From Microbacterium wangchenii (GTDB lineage Bacteria > Actinomycetota > Actinomycetes > Actinomycetales > Microbacteriaceae), in the NCBI RefSeq assembly GCF_004564355.1, contig NZ_CP038266.1, forward strand, positions 2,728,001 through 2,792,000: a DNA stretch of 64,000 nt, written 5' to 3'. The notes below the pieces were generated by a model. The model was given only the letters and a program-made list of their open reading frames with translations. It was not told the origin of the DNA and ran no database searches. Positions within the stretch are counted from its first letter, which is position 1; every line of letters begins with the position of its first letter. Shown here one piece after another: positions 26,213 to 34,027 of the stretch. The position numbers and the translations under genes were made by a program.

Positions 26213-26851
26213 TCAGGCCAGCGACTCGCGGCGCCACAGCGTCGCGCACGTCGACAGGTCGCCGGCATAGGTCGAGAGCCGCAGGGCGCGCGTGGTCAGA
26301 GCCGACGCACGATCGGACTCGGTGTGCTCGTAGTCGTCGGCGAGATGTGTCGCCCCCGATGCCTGCACGCGGCAGAACGCCGCCGCGCGATCCAGCGCCA
26401 CCGCGAAGTCGCCGTCGAACACTCCGCGCAGGATCGCGTCGATGAGCGTGACGAGCTCCTCCGGGCTCGCCGGCGTCGGTGCGCCCGCCACGACCGGATC
26501 CGCCGACGCGATCTCCCCGCGGCCGCGTTCGTACAGGAGGGCGGCGGTCTGCGGGTCGTCGTGGATCATCAGCTGCAGCAGGTACAGCCGCCACAGGGCG
26601 CCCGGCAGTGTGCGGGCGGGCGAGCGCGACCACAGCTCCGCGATGTCGTCGATGCCGTTCTCGTCTGTGAACGAGACGAGCCTCTCGACCACATCCGCCG
26701 ACGGGTCTTCGCGGACTCGCGAGAGCAGCGCCTGCGCGGTGCTGTGCGCGACGCGCGACACCTCCGCGGGGTCGTCCGCAGCGAAGATCCGGTCGAACAG
26801 TTCCGCCGGTCGCCGCACCGGCTTGTGGAAGTCCCGGGGCGAATCAGTCAT
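26213..26851 (-). CDS. conserved protein of unknown function, soluble
   Basis: A 212-aa protein with no signal peptide, membrane segment or recognisable catalytic motif. It is largely helical (PAELFDRIFAADDPAEVSRVAHSTAQALLSRV, then LWRLYLLQLMIHDDPQTAALLYERGRGEI), with a linker rich in Pro and Ala around residue 125 and one conserved-looking Cys pair region near the C-terminus (DLSTCATLWRRESLA). Proteins of this kind are seen in Microbacteriaceae beside the tRNA-Lys gene, but I cannot give a function. The ATG lies exactly 6 nt after TAGCCT (26858-26863), so the mRNA is leaderless. Downstream lies the 86-nt RNA on the opposite strand. Confidence 0.72.
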   Translation of the reverse strand: MTDSPRDFHKPVRRPAELFDRIFAADDPAEVSRVAHSTAQALLSRVREDPSADVVERLVSFTDENGIDDIAELWSRSPARTLPGALWRLYLLQLMIHDDPQTAALLYERGRGEIASADPVVAGAPTPASPEELVTLIDAILRGVFDGDFAVALDRAAAFCRVQASGATHLADDYEHTESDRASALTTRALRLSTYAGDLSTCATLWRRESLA

Positions 26852-26926
26852 CGATCCAGGCTACCCGCGGGTTCAAGGGCGGCGCCCGCCGTGCGGGGCC
26901 GCCGGGGCCAGTAGGCTGGATGTCGA

Positions 26927-26999
26927 GGGCCTCTAGCTCAGTCGGTAGAGCATCGGACTTTTAATCCGCGGGTCGTGGGTTCGAGCCCCACGGGGCCCA
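26927..26999 (+). tRNA. tRNA-Lys (anticodon TTT)
   Basis: A 73-nt cloverleaf: acceptor GGGCCTC pairs with GGGGCCC (one G-T pair), the D arm has GCTCAGTCGGTAGAGC, the anticodon stem-loop CGGACTTTTAATCCG gives anticodon TTT, and the T arm is GTGGGTTCGAGCCCCAC. The discriminator is A at 26999. The genome encodes only CC of the CCA end (27000-27001, then G), so the terminal A must be added enzymatically. A TAGGCT -10 box lies at 26912-26917. Confidence 0.96.
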
Positions 27000-27037
27000 C
27001 CGCATCCCGTTCATGTCAGAGCGTCCCCGTCGGCCGC

Positions 27038-27544
27038 CTAGCCGATGGGGGTGACTTCGGCGCGCGCGGCGTCCCAGCGACGAAGCGCCACGCCCTCGCC
27101 ACTGCGCTGCGGGCCCAGGGTTCTCAGCGCCGACTCCACGGCGTCCAGCCGCAGGCGACGTGCGAGGGTGACATGCGGCGTCCATTCTCCGGGCCGGGTG
27201 TGGCGCGCGTCCGGCCCCGGCGGTGCAGCCGCATGCACCGACAGATGCAGCTCGAGCAGCTCCGACGTCGGCTCGACACGTCGCGCGAGCACGCCCCGGT
27301 CCCCGTGCCGGAAGACGATCGGCTCACCGAGCACGACCGGCACCGGCAGGCGACTCACCGCCTCGTCGAATTCCACCGGCTCGAGCGCGGGCCTCACGAG
27401 AAGCGTCACGTGCGGGCGATTGCTCGGCGACGGGTTCCGCCCCGCGCTCGACAGGCCCGCGGCGGCGAGGGCCTGCCAATCCGCGCGCACGGCCGCCTCC
27501 GATGCCGGATCCAGCAGCAGCTCGATGCTGACGATGTCGCGCAT
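27038..27544 (-). CDS. 2H phosphoesterase / 2'-5' RNA ligase-like protein
   Basis: A 168-aa protein with both HxT motifs of the 2H phosphoesterase superfamily: RPHVTLLVRPALEP (about 44-57) and WTPHVTLARRLRLD (about 119-132). The two histidines and threonines form the active site that cleaves or ligates 2',3'-cyclic or 2'-5' RNA linkages; bacterial physiological substrates are poorly known. The ATG at 27544 gives MRDIVSIELLLD, the normal first strand. An ATG four codons earlier is possible, and the GGAAGG upstream is unusually close. It sits on the far side of tRNA-Lys on the minus strand, with a 150-nt gap to the next gene in which I see nothing. Confidence 0.8.
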   Translation of the reverse strand: MRDIVSIELLLDPASEAAVRADWQALAAAGLSSAGRNPSPSNRPHVTLLVRPALEPVEFDEAVSRLPVPVVLGEPIVFRHGDRGVLARRVEPTSELLELHLSVHAAAPPGPDARHTRPGEWTPHVTLARRLRLDAVESALRTLGPQRSGEGVALRRWDAARAEVTPIG

Positions 27545-27694
27545 ACCTTCCAGCATCCCCCGACGCCGCGGTCCGGGCTGCGAGGAGCCGTCGAACGCGT
27601 TCCCCGATGCGCAACGCTTCACCGGAGCCGGTCACCTCCCCCGCGCCGCCCCTGTCTCTGCCTGGGATGCCACCGCCCGATAGCGGACGCCGCC

Positions 27695-28027
27695 TCAGGA
27701 GATGTCGACGTCGGCGATCAGCCCGTCGTGGACGTGGAACCGCATCGGCCCCGTGCCGTTATAGCCGTTCCCGGTCACGGCGAGGGTCACGACGTACGTG
27801 TCCGGGTCGTCACCGGCGGCGACGTCGACCACCTCGAAGTGGGCCTGGACGCCGATGTTGTCGGTGCTGTTCCACGAGCGGATGCCTTCGTGTCCGCGGA
27901 ACTCACGACCCCAGTCGTTCAGACGGGCGTCGGCAGCGAAGGCGGCGACGAACCGCTCCGTGTCGGCGGCGTTGGTCGCGTCGACGAACGTGCGGATGGC
28001 GTCGGGCAGTGCGGTCGGATCGGTCAT
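27695..28027 (-). CDS. SnoaL/NTF2-like polyketide-cyclase-fold protein
   Basis: A 110-aa protein with the NTF2-like alpha+beta cone. The opening helices are LPDAIRTFVDATNAADTERFVAAFAADARLNDWGREFRGHEGIRSW (the classical SnoaL pattern, with FxDDAxxxDxGxxxxGxxxIxxW), and beta strands continue to FHVHDGLIADVDIS. Members include isomerases, cyclases and small-ligand binders, and the activity cannot be assigned from sequence. The ATG has a GAGGGG ribosome-binding site. It lies 77 nt from the OsmC-like gene, same direction. Confidence 0.82.
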   Translation of the reverse strand: MTDPTALPDAIRTFVDATNAADTERFVAAFAADARLNDWGREFRGHEGIRSWNSTDNIGVQAHFEVVDVAAGDDPDTYVVTLAVTGNGYNGTGPMRFHVHDGLIADVDIS

Positions 28028-28104
28028 GGCGCCCCTCGTCGTGCGGTTTGTCCTGCACGCGTCAGGAAAGCGCACACCGGCCCAGCTGTCCAGGGGATGA
28101 CGGG

Positions 28105-28521
28105 TCAGCCTGCGCGGTACTCCTCCGGGTGCACGTGGACGGTGGATGCTGCCGCCAGCAGCTTCGACACCGGGCAGCGCGCGTGGGCGGCAGTCAAGAT
28201 CTCCGCGGTCTCCTCGATCGAGGCGCCCTCCGCCGAGAGGTACGCGTCCACGTGGAACTCGTACCCGGAGCCCGCGGCGGCGGGATGCAGCTCCACCTCC
28301 ACGCGCACCACCGTGCGCCGCTCCCCCGCGACCACCGCCTGCGCCGTCGCGTTCAGGCACGTCACCCACGCCAGGGCGAGCAACTGCTCCGGGTTGGATG
28401 CGGTGGCGTCGAAGTCCCGCGCGAGCGGTGAGGACACCGGCACCTCGAGTCCGCCGATCACGCTGCTGACGCCGTCCCCACCATCGCGGTTGACGGCGGC
28501 CGTCCGGTACCTCGCACTCAC
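28105..28521 (-). CDS. OsmC/Ohr-family peroxide reductase-like protein
   Basis: A 138-aa protein with both catalytic cysteines of the OsmC family: the first in ALAWVTCLNATAQAV (about 55-69) and the second in HARCPVSKLLAA (about 115-126). Together with the preceding NPEQLLALAW they are diagnostic. These proteins reduce organic hydroperoxides using the Cys pair, reduced by lipoylated or thiol partners. Ohr and OsmC subtypes cannot be separated with certainty here. It starts with GTG (28521), exactly 6 nt after TATACT (28528-28533), so it is leaderless. It is divergent from the metNIQ operon, with 72 nt between the starts. Confidence 0.87.
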   Translation of the reverse strand: MSARYRTAAVNRDGGDGVSSVIGGLEVPVSSPLARDFDATASNPEQLLALAWVTCLNATAQAVVAGERRTVVRVEVELHPAAAGSGYEFHVDAYLSAEGASIEETAEILTAAHARCPVSKLLAAASTVHVHPEEYRAG

Positions 28522-28593
28522 AGGGGAAGTATAGTTGGACGCGATACAGAAACTTCTCCGGAGTATCCGGACGTGAAAGGACGACGCGACGCG

Positions 28594-29373
28594 ATGGTCT
28601 CTACCGGCACCGCGATCGTGGAGTTCCAAGACGTCACCAAGCGCCACGACGCAGACCCCGGCACACGCGCGGCGCTGGACGGCATCAGCCTCAGCATCCG
28701 TCAAGGCGAGATCTTCGGGGTGATCGGCGAGAGTGGCGCCGGCAAGACCACGCTCCTCGAACTCATCAACGGGCTCACCGCTCCGACCTCCGGCTCCCTC
28801 ACGGTGCAGGGCGTGGACGTCACCCGACTGGGCCGCCGTGGGTTGCGCCGACTGCGGCAGCGCATCGGCGTCGTGTTCCAGGGCATCCATCTCCTCAGCA
28901 ACCGCACGGTGCGGGCCAATGTCGCCCTCCCCCTGCACCTGGCACGGCGAACCGACGGGGCGGTACTCAGCCGCGCCGAAGAGCGCAGCGCCGTCGACGA
29001 GATCCTCGCCTTCGTGGGGCTGTCGCACCGGGCCGACTTCTTCCCGGCACAGCTCAGCGGCGGCGAGCGCCAGCGCGTCGGCCTCGCCCGAGGCCTGGTC
29101 GCGCGGCCCGCGGTCCTGCTGTGCGACGAGCCGACGTCGTCGCTGGATGCCTCGACCACGTCGGAGATCCTGCGGGTGCTCTCGGATGCCCGCGACAAGC
29201 TCGGCACCACCGTGGTCGTCATCACGCACGACCTCGACGTCGTCAAGGCGATCTGCGACCGCGCAGCGCTGCTGGAGCGGGGCCGGCTGCGCGAGCTGAT
29301 CCCCGTGGTCAAGAGCGACTACCGCAGCCTGCCGACGTACTACGAGCAGGTCAAGCGGGAGCTGATGCCGTGA
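28594..29373 (+). CDS. metN: methionine-type ABC transporter ATP-binding protein, lacking the NIL domain
   Basis: A 259-aa ATPase. Walker A is GESGAGKTT (about 46-54), the Q loop VVFQGIHLLSNRTVRANVALPL is typical of MetN, the signature is LSGGERQRVGLARGL, Walker B is VLLCDEPTSSLD, and the switch His is in VITHDLDVVKAICDRAALLERGRL. MetN proteins normally run to about 340 residues with a C-terminal NIL/ACT-like methionine-sensing domain; here the chain ends soon after the nucleotide-binding domain. The start could also be the GTG at 28573, seven codons earlier; AAAGGA lies between them. The stop overlaps metI (GTGA). It supplies energy for import of methionine or a related substrate. Confidence 0.88.
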   Translation: MVSTGTAIVEFQDVTKRHDADPGTRAALDGISLSIRQGEIFGVIGESGAGKTTLLELINGLTAPTSGSLTVQGVDVTRLGRRGLRRLRQRIGVVFQGIHLLSNRTVRANVALPLHLARRTDGAVLSRAEERSAVDEILAFVGLSHRADFFPAQLSGGERQRVGLARGLVARPAVLLCDEPTSSLDASTTSEILRVLSDARDKLGTTVVVITHDLDVVKAICDRAALLERGRLRELIPVVKSDYRSLPTYYEQVKRELMP

Positions 29374-30041
29374 ACGCGGTGACCGAACTGCTCTCCGAGT
29401 ACGGCGGCGACATGCTGGAGGCCCTGGGCGAGACCGGGTACATGCTGCTGGTCTCGCTCCTGGCCGCCGTCCTGATCGGGTTGCCGCTGGGGATGGTGGT
29501 CTTCCTCACCCAGCGCGGCGGCATCGCGGAGAACCGGGCGGTGTGGTCGGTCGCGAACATGTACATCAACATCGTCCGCTCCTTCCCCTTCCTGCTCCTG
29601 GTGGTCTTCCTCATCCCCTTCACCCGCTTCGTGATCGGCACGAGCTTCGGCACGCAGGCCGCGACCCTGCCGCTGTGCTTCGTGGCGGTGGCCATATACG
29701 CGCGCCTGGTGGAGCAGATCCTCCGCGAGATCCCGCCGGGCATCTCGCGCGTCGCGGTGGCGATGGGCGCCACGGTGCCACGGGCGGTGTTCCGCGTGCT
29801 GCTGCCCGAGGCGCGATCAGGGCTGGTCTACGCCCTGACCTCCGCCGCGATCAGCCTGCTGTCCTACTCCACCGTCCTCGGCGTCGTCGGCGGCGGCGGG
29901 ATCGGCGACTTCGCGATGCGCTACGGCTACCAGGAGTACAACGACGGCCTCATGTATCTCACGATCGTTCTCATCATCACGTGCGTGCTCGCCATCCAGG
30001 CCCTCGGCCATCGCACCTCCGTGCGGCTGGATCATCGCTGA
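29370..30041 (+). CDS. metI: methionine-type ABC transporter permease
   Basis: A 223-aa permease with five predicted membrane segments, the MetI arrangement: GYMLLVSLLAAVLIGLPLGMVVFLT (about 21-45), then MYINIVRSFPFLLLVVFLIPF, LPLCFVAVAIYARLVEQIL, the EAA-loop region VAVAMGATVPRAVFRVLLPEARSGLVYALTSAAISLLSYSTVLGVVGGGGIGD, and a last segment, TIVLIITCVLAIQAL. The GGGGIGD motif is typical. It starts with a GTG overlapping the metN stop and is followed 42 nt later by metQ. Confidence 0.92.
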   Translation: MNAVTELLSEYGGDMLEALGETGYMLLVSLLAAVLIGLPLGMVVFLTQRGGIAENRAVWSVANMYINIVRSFPFLLLVVFLIPFTRFVIGTSFGTQAATLPLCFVAVAIYARLVEQILREIPPGISRVAVAMGATVPRAVFRVLLPEARSGLVYALTSAAISLLSYSTVLGVVGGGGIGDFAMRYGYQEYNDGLMYLTIVLIITCVLAIQALGHRTSVRLDHR

Positions 30042-30083
30042 TCCCCCTCCCGCCACCGAGCCACCCCAGGAAAGAAGGAACAC

Positions 30084-30899
30084 ATGAGATCGTCTCGAGT
30101 CAGCATCGTCGCATCCGCACTGGGAGCGGTGCTGGTCCTCGCCGGCTGCGCGTCCGGCGGCGAGGATGCGGCGGGCGATGACGCCGCTCCGCTCACGCTC
30201 CAGGTCGCCGCGGTCACGTCGCCGATGACCGACGTGGTCGAAGCGGCCGCGGACGCCATCGAGGACGGGTACGAGATCGAGCTCGTCGAGGTCTCCGACT
30301 ACGTCACGGCCAACACGATCCTCAACGACGGAGACGTGTACGCGAACTTCTCGCAGCACGTGCCGTACATGGAAGCATTCAACGCCGGCAATGACGGGAC
30401 GCTCGTGGGCGTGCAGCCGGTGTACAACTTCGTCATCGCGTTCTACTCCAAGACGCTCACCGATATCGCCGAGCTGCCCGCCGGCGCCACGGTGGCGATC
30501 CCGGATGACCCGTCGAACACCGGGCGGGCGCTCAAGCTGCTGGCCGAGGAGGGCATCATCACGCTGGATGCCGCGGTCGACCCGTACGAGGCGACCGTGA
30601 CCGACATCGTGGACAACCCGCACGAGCTGGAGTTCCTGCAGGTGCCGATCAACTCGCTCAACGCCGCGTACGACGAGGCCGACCTCGTCTTCCAGTGGCC
30701 CTCCCACATCGCCGCTCTCGGACTCACCCCGCAGGACGACGGCCTCCTCACCGAGCTCGACGACACCTTCGCGCTCAACCTCGTCGTCCGCGAGGAGGAC
30801 GAAGGCTCGGATGCGACGGCCGCGCTGACGAAGGCGTTCACGAGCGACGCCGTCCGCGACGTGATCGAGTCCAACGCCACGATCGAGGTCGCCTTCTGA
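30084..30899 (+). CDS. metQ: MetQ/NlpA-family substrate-binding lipoprotein
   Basis: A 271-aa lipoprotein. The signal peptide ends in LAGC (lipidated Cys about 22). The NlpA-family fold shows ANTILNDGDVYANFSQHVPYMEAFNA (the ligand-pocket region with NxxxFQH-like residues), AIPDDPSNTGRALKLLAEEGIITLD, and EADLVFQWPSHIA. MetQ binds L- or D-methionine for MetNI, although family members can also bind other ligands; DANF/QH positions differ slightly, so specificity is not certain. The ATG has an AAAGAAGG ribosome-binding site. Third gene of the met operon. Confidence 0.9.
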   Translation: MRSSRVSIVASALGAVLVLAGCASGGEDAAGDDAAPLTLQVAAVTSPMTDVVEAAADAIEDGYEIELVEVSDYVTANTILNDGDVYANFSQHVPYMEAFNAGNDGTLVGVQPVYNFVIAFYSKTLTDIAELPAGATVAIPDDPSNTGRALKLLAEEGIITLDAAVDPYEATVTDIVDNPHELEFLQVPINSLNAAYDEADLVFQWPSHIAALGLTPQDDGLLTELDDTFALNLVVREEDEGSDATAALTKAFTSDAVRDVIESNATIEVAF

Positions 30900-30976
30900 G
30901 GTCTGTGCACGGGTGAACGGATGACGACGTGGGGGTCGCGTGGGCCGTGACCGGCGGCGCCTCCCCGGGCGCGTGA

Positions 30977-31951
30977 CTACCCGAGCGCTGCCAAGGCGAG
31001 CGCTGCGGCACGAGCGACGAGCGAATCGGCGGGGGCGGCCTCCTTCGATTCGCTCGTCGTCATCACGGCGATGAAGATCGGGCCGGCTCCTGGAGGCCAC
31101 ACGACGGCGAGGTCATTGCGCGTGCCGTAGCCGCCCGTTCCCGACTTGTCTGCCACCAGCCAATCCGGTGGGGCGCCGGAGCGGATGAGCGTATCGCCTG
31201 TGGCGTTGCCACTCATCCACTCGATGAGAAGCGTCGCACGGCCATCGGGGAGGAGATCCTCGGCGATGACGCTTCGCAGTGATCGGGCAAGGGCGCGGGG
31301 TGTGCTCGTATCGCGATCGTCTCCGGGAGTCGCGGAGTTGAGGTCGGTTTCGAATCGTGCCGGCATTGTGGTGTGATCGCCCATCTCCCTGAGGGCGATC
31401 TCGAATCCTGCCGGGCCGCCGAGCTCTTCGAGGAGCAGGTTGGCGGCCGTATTGTCGCTGTCGCGCAGCGCGGCTTCACAGAGGCGCCGGATCGTCAGGC
31501 CGGTACCGGCGTGCTGCTGCGTCACCGGGGACTGGAACACCAACTCCTCCTCGGAGAAGACCACGACGCGTTCCAGATCGGGGATCTTCCGGAGCACCGC
31601 GGCGACGAGGAGCGCTTTGATGGCCGAGGCGTACGCGAAGCGTTCGTCTTCCCGGTACGCCACGAATCCCCCCGACGCGACGTCCACGGCGAACACCCCG
31701 AGGCGTCCACCATGAGCGGCCTCCAGCGCTGCCAATTCCAACGTCAGATCGACCGGATCGGGTTGCTCGGCCGACCCCTCGGCGGGACGCGGCGAGCTCG
31801 GCGCGTCGACGGGCGGGCTCTTCTCCACCGCGGGCATGGACGAGCAGCTCAGCAGGAGGTTCGGCACGAGCAGGATCAGGATGATCAAGTGATGCCAGCG
31901 GGGTCCGCCGGACAGAACGCGGCGCGCCTGCCGCCTCGAGCGCGCATGCAT
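30977..31951 (-). CDS. class A (serine) beta-lactamase, lipoprotein
   Basis: A 324-aa protein. The signal peptide (LIILILLVPNLLLSC) has a lipobox, so Cys36 should be lipidated and the enzyme held on the outer face of the membrane. All Ambler class A motifs are seen: S109-A-I-K112 (SxxK), S165-D-N167 (SDN), E201-T-D-L-N205 (the Glu166/Asn170 pair of the omega loop) and K269-S-G271. It should hydrolyse penicillins or cephalosporins; the spectrum cannot be predicted. An earlier in-frame GTG and several codons precede the chosen ATG. Codon use is less GC-biased than its neighbours. No blaR/blaI regulator is nearby. The 254-nt divergent gap to the MOSC gene holds only short palindromes. Confidence 0.9.
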   Translation of the reverse strand: MHARSRRQARRVLSGGPRWHHLIILILLVPNLLLSCSSMPAVEKSPPVDAPSSPRPAEGSAEQPDPVDLTLELAALEAAHGGRLGVFAVDVASGGFVAYREDERFAYASAIKALLVAAVLRKIPDLERVVVFSEEELVFQSPVTQQHAGTGLTIRRLCEAALRDSDNTAANLLLEELGGPAGFEIALREMGDHTTMPARFETDLNSATPGDDRDTSTPRALARSLRSVIAEDLLPDGRATLLIEWMSGNATGDTLIRSGAPPDWLVADKSGTGGYGTRNDLAVVWPPGAGPIFIAVMTTSESKEAAPADSLVARAAALALAALG

Positions 31952-32205
31952 GTGGTTCACGTGGCGCTTCGCCCGCCCTCCGTTCGGCGCCGGAGCGCCG
32001 CGATCCACCTGGATCTGGCCGACCCAGACCAGCGATTGACTGACACTTTCACCGCACGTGACATGCACGGCGAAGCAAGGAATCCGACAAGGCTACTGGC
32101 AGGGCACGCCGCCGGGATAGGCGGATGCCGACTCGGCGAAGCGCGTTCGGGATCCGCTTCGCGCGCGATCCGCGGGGTTCCGGGTCGCAGTTGAGAGGAT
32201 GAGGC

Positions 32206-33009
32206 GTGCCCACCGTCGCCGCCCTCTACCGCTACCCGGTGAAAGGCTTCACGCCCGAGCGGCGGGACGAGCTCGTCGTGCAGGCCGATGGCCGCGTCGC
32301 CGGTGACCGCGTGCTCGCCTTCCGCTTCGCCGCCGCATCCGAACCCGAGATGCGGGACGGCCGGGAGTACTGGCCGAAGGATCGCGGGCTCGCGCTCATG
32401 GAGTTCCCCTCCCTGGCGCGACTGCGGTTGGCGTTCGACCACGTCGGGTTGCGCGTGCGGCTGTCGGTCGGTGAACGTGTGGTGGCCGACGCGGGACTCG
32501 ACCCGGCGGGGCGCCGCGAACTCGAGGAGGCGATCACGTCTTTCCTCGCTGAAACGCCCGATGGCCGGCGCCTGGCCGGCGACGGCGTCCTGCCCCTGCG
32601 CCTCGTCGGCGACGGGGTCACGTCAAGGTTCCAGGACCGTCCGGCCGGGTTCGTCTCCCTGCACGGGGCGGCGTCGGTCGAGGCGGTGGACGCGACGGTG
32701 CCGGCGCCGGTGGATGACCGCCGGTTCCGCTCCAACATCGTGATCGGCGGCACGACCCCGTGGGAGGAGCTCGGCTGGGCCGGGCGGGTGCGGATCGGCG
32801 AGGTGTGGTTCGAGGTGCAGCGGCCCATCGGACGCTGCGCGGCGATCATGGCCAACCCCGACACCGGCGAGCGCGACGCGCGCCTCCTCCGCATCCTCAC
32901 GACGCAGTTCGCGCAGGACGAGGCCATCCTCGGCGTTCTGCTGCTCCCTCTCGAGGGCGGCGGTACCGTGCGCGTCGGTGATGCGGTCACCCTCGACAGC
33001 ACGCGGTGA
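32206..33009 (+). CDS. MOSC-domain protein (YcbX-like, molybdenum-cofactor-related)
   Basis: A 267-aa protein. The N-terminal MOSC_N beta-barrel domain starts LYRYPVKGFTPERRDELVV (7-25), and the MOSC domain follows with DDRRFRSNIVIGG (about 168-180) and the conserved Cys in RPIGRCAAIMANPDTGERD (about 206-224). MOSC proteins carry the molybdenum cofactor or sulfur and, in YcbX/mARC relatives, reduce N-hydroxylated compounds; the C-terminal ferredoxin domain of YcbX is absent. GTG start with a GAGAGGATGAGG ribosome-binding site. It is convergent with the secreted protein gene at 33034. Confidence 0.87.
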   Translation: MPTVAALYRYPVKGFTPERRDELVVQADGRVAGDRVLAFRFAAASEPEMRDGREYWPKDRGLALMEFPSLARLRLAFDHVGLRVRLSVGERVVADAGLDPAGRRELEEAITSFLAETPDGRRLAGDGVLPLRLVGDGVTSRFQDRPAGFVSLHGAASVEAVDATVPAPVDDRRFRSNIVIGGTTPWEELGWAGRVRIGEVWFEVQRPIGRCAAIMANPDTGERDARLLRILTTQFAQDEAILGVLLLPLEGGGTVRVGDAVTLDSTR

Positions 33010-33033
33010 GCCGCCACGTCCGGGCTTCGCGGT

Positions 33034-33924
33034 CTAGGACCGGGTGCGTCGCCGCATGACGACGATGAGGACGGCCACGCCGGCCACGACCACGAGACCG
33101 ACTCCGGCGCCCACCAGCACGGGCGTCACCGACAGACCGGCCGACGACTCCTGCGCGTCCGCCGCCGGAGCGTCCGTGGGCGCCGCGCTCGGCGGCTCGG
33201 GCACGATCACGGTGGTCGTCGCCGGCTCCCGCCACTCGAACCGGCACGTCCGGCTCGCCCAGTGTCCGTCCGGCCACGTGTGGATGCGGCAGAGCTCATC
33301 CAGGTCAGCGGAGGGCTCGTACGAGAACCCGTAGGACATGGCGAACAGCTCATGCTCGCCGGGCCCGATCACGTCGATGGGGATCCGTACGGTCGCGATC
33401 CCGGTGTCCTCGTCGCGCACCGACGGGGTGCGCTCCCACGCCCATTCCCAGTCTTTCTCATACTCGTAGGCGCACGCCTCGTTGATCTCCTTCCAGGTGT
33501 CGGGGGCGAGTTGCCAGCCCTCGCCGGAGACGCCCGACAGCGCATGGAACTCCTCGTAAGACGACGTTCCCGCGGCGATCTCCCGAATGCGGGACAGCTG
33601 GCACTGGCGGCTCTCGGTGATCGTGTCGACGGCGCCGGCGGCGGCGAAATGCGCCTTCACCTCATCCACCGACGCCCACGTGCCCTCCGAACGCTCCCAG
33701 GTGGCGACGTACGCGGGGATGCCGTCGCTCCACTGGATCTGCACCTCCCAATACACGGTGCCCGGATCGAAATCGTCGTCGCTCTCGGTGGCGGTGTGCA
33801 ACTCCACCTCGCCCTCCGTGAGAAACTCCGCCGGCGGCGGGGCGGGGGCGGCCACCGCCGATGTCGGAACGGCAAGCGCGGTGGCGACGATGATCCCTGC
33901 GGTGATCAGGTGGGGTGCCCTCAT
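33034..33924 (-). CDS. secreted protein with C-terminal membrane anchor, unknown function
   Basis: A 296-aa protein. It has an N-terminal signal peptide (APHLITAGIIVATALAVPTSAVAAPAP), an extracytoplasmic domain of about 200 residues with several cysteines (in RQCQLSR, NEACAYEY, DELCRIHT and RTCRFEW) likely forming disulfides, a low-complexity Ala/Pro linker, and a C-terminal membrane segment (VLVGAGVGLVVVAGVAVLIVVM) with the basic stop RRRTRS. No family is recognised. There is no sortase motif before the anchor. The ATG at 33924 follows a GATACT -10-like box by 7 nt, so it may be leaderless. Confidence 0.72.
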   Translation of the reverse strand: MRAPHLITAGIIVATALAVPTSAVAAPAPPPAEFLTEGEVELHTATESDDDFDPGTVYWEVQIQWSDGIPAYVATWERSEGTWASVDEVKAHFAAAGAVDTITESRQCQLSRIREIAAGTSSYEEFHALSGVSGEGWQLAPDTWKEINEACAYEYEKDWEWAWERTPSVRDEDTGIATVRIPIDVIGPGEHELFAMSYGFSYEPSADLDELCRIHTWPDGHWASRTCRFEWREPATTTVIVPEPPSAAPTDAPAADAQESSAGLSVTPVLVGAGVGLVVVAGVAVLIVVMRRRTRS

Positions 33925-34027
33925 GGCACTCAGTATCACAGGGGGCCAGCCGCATATGCCGAATATCGCACACAAGCGCTCGGGGCAACTCGTTCACAAA
34001 GGGCGGATCGCCCGCAAGACTCGGACT

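Noticed and set aside
28522..28593. SAM riboswitch upstream of metNIQ
   Set aside because: The gap is too short for any known SAM riboswitch and shows no matching helices.
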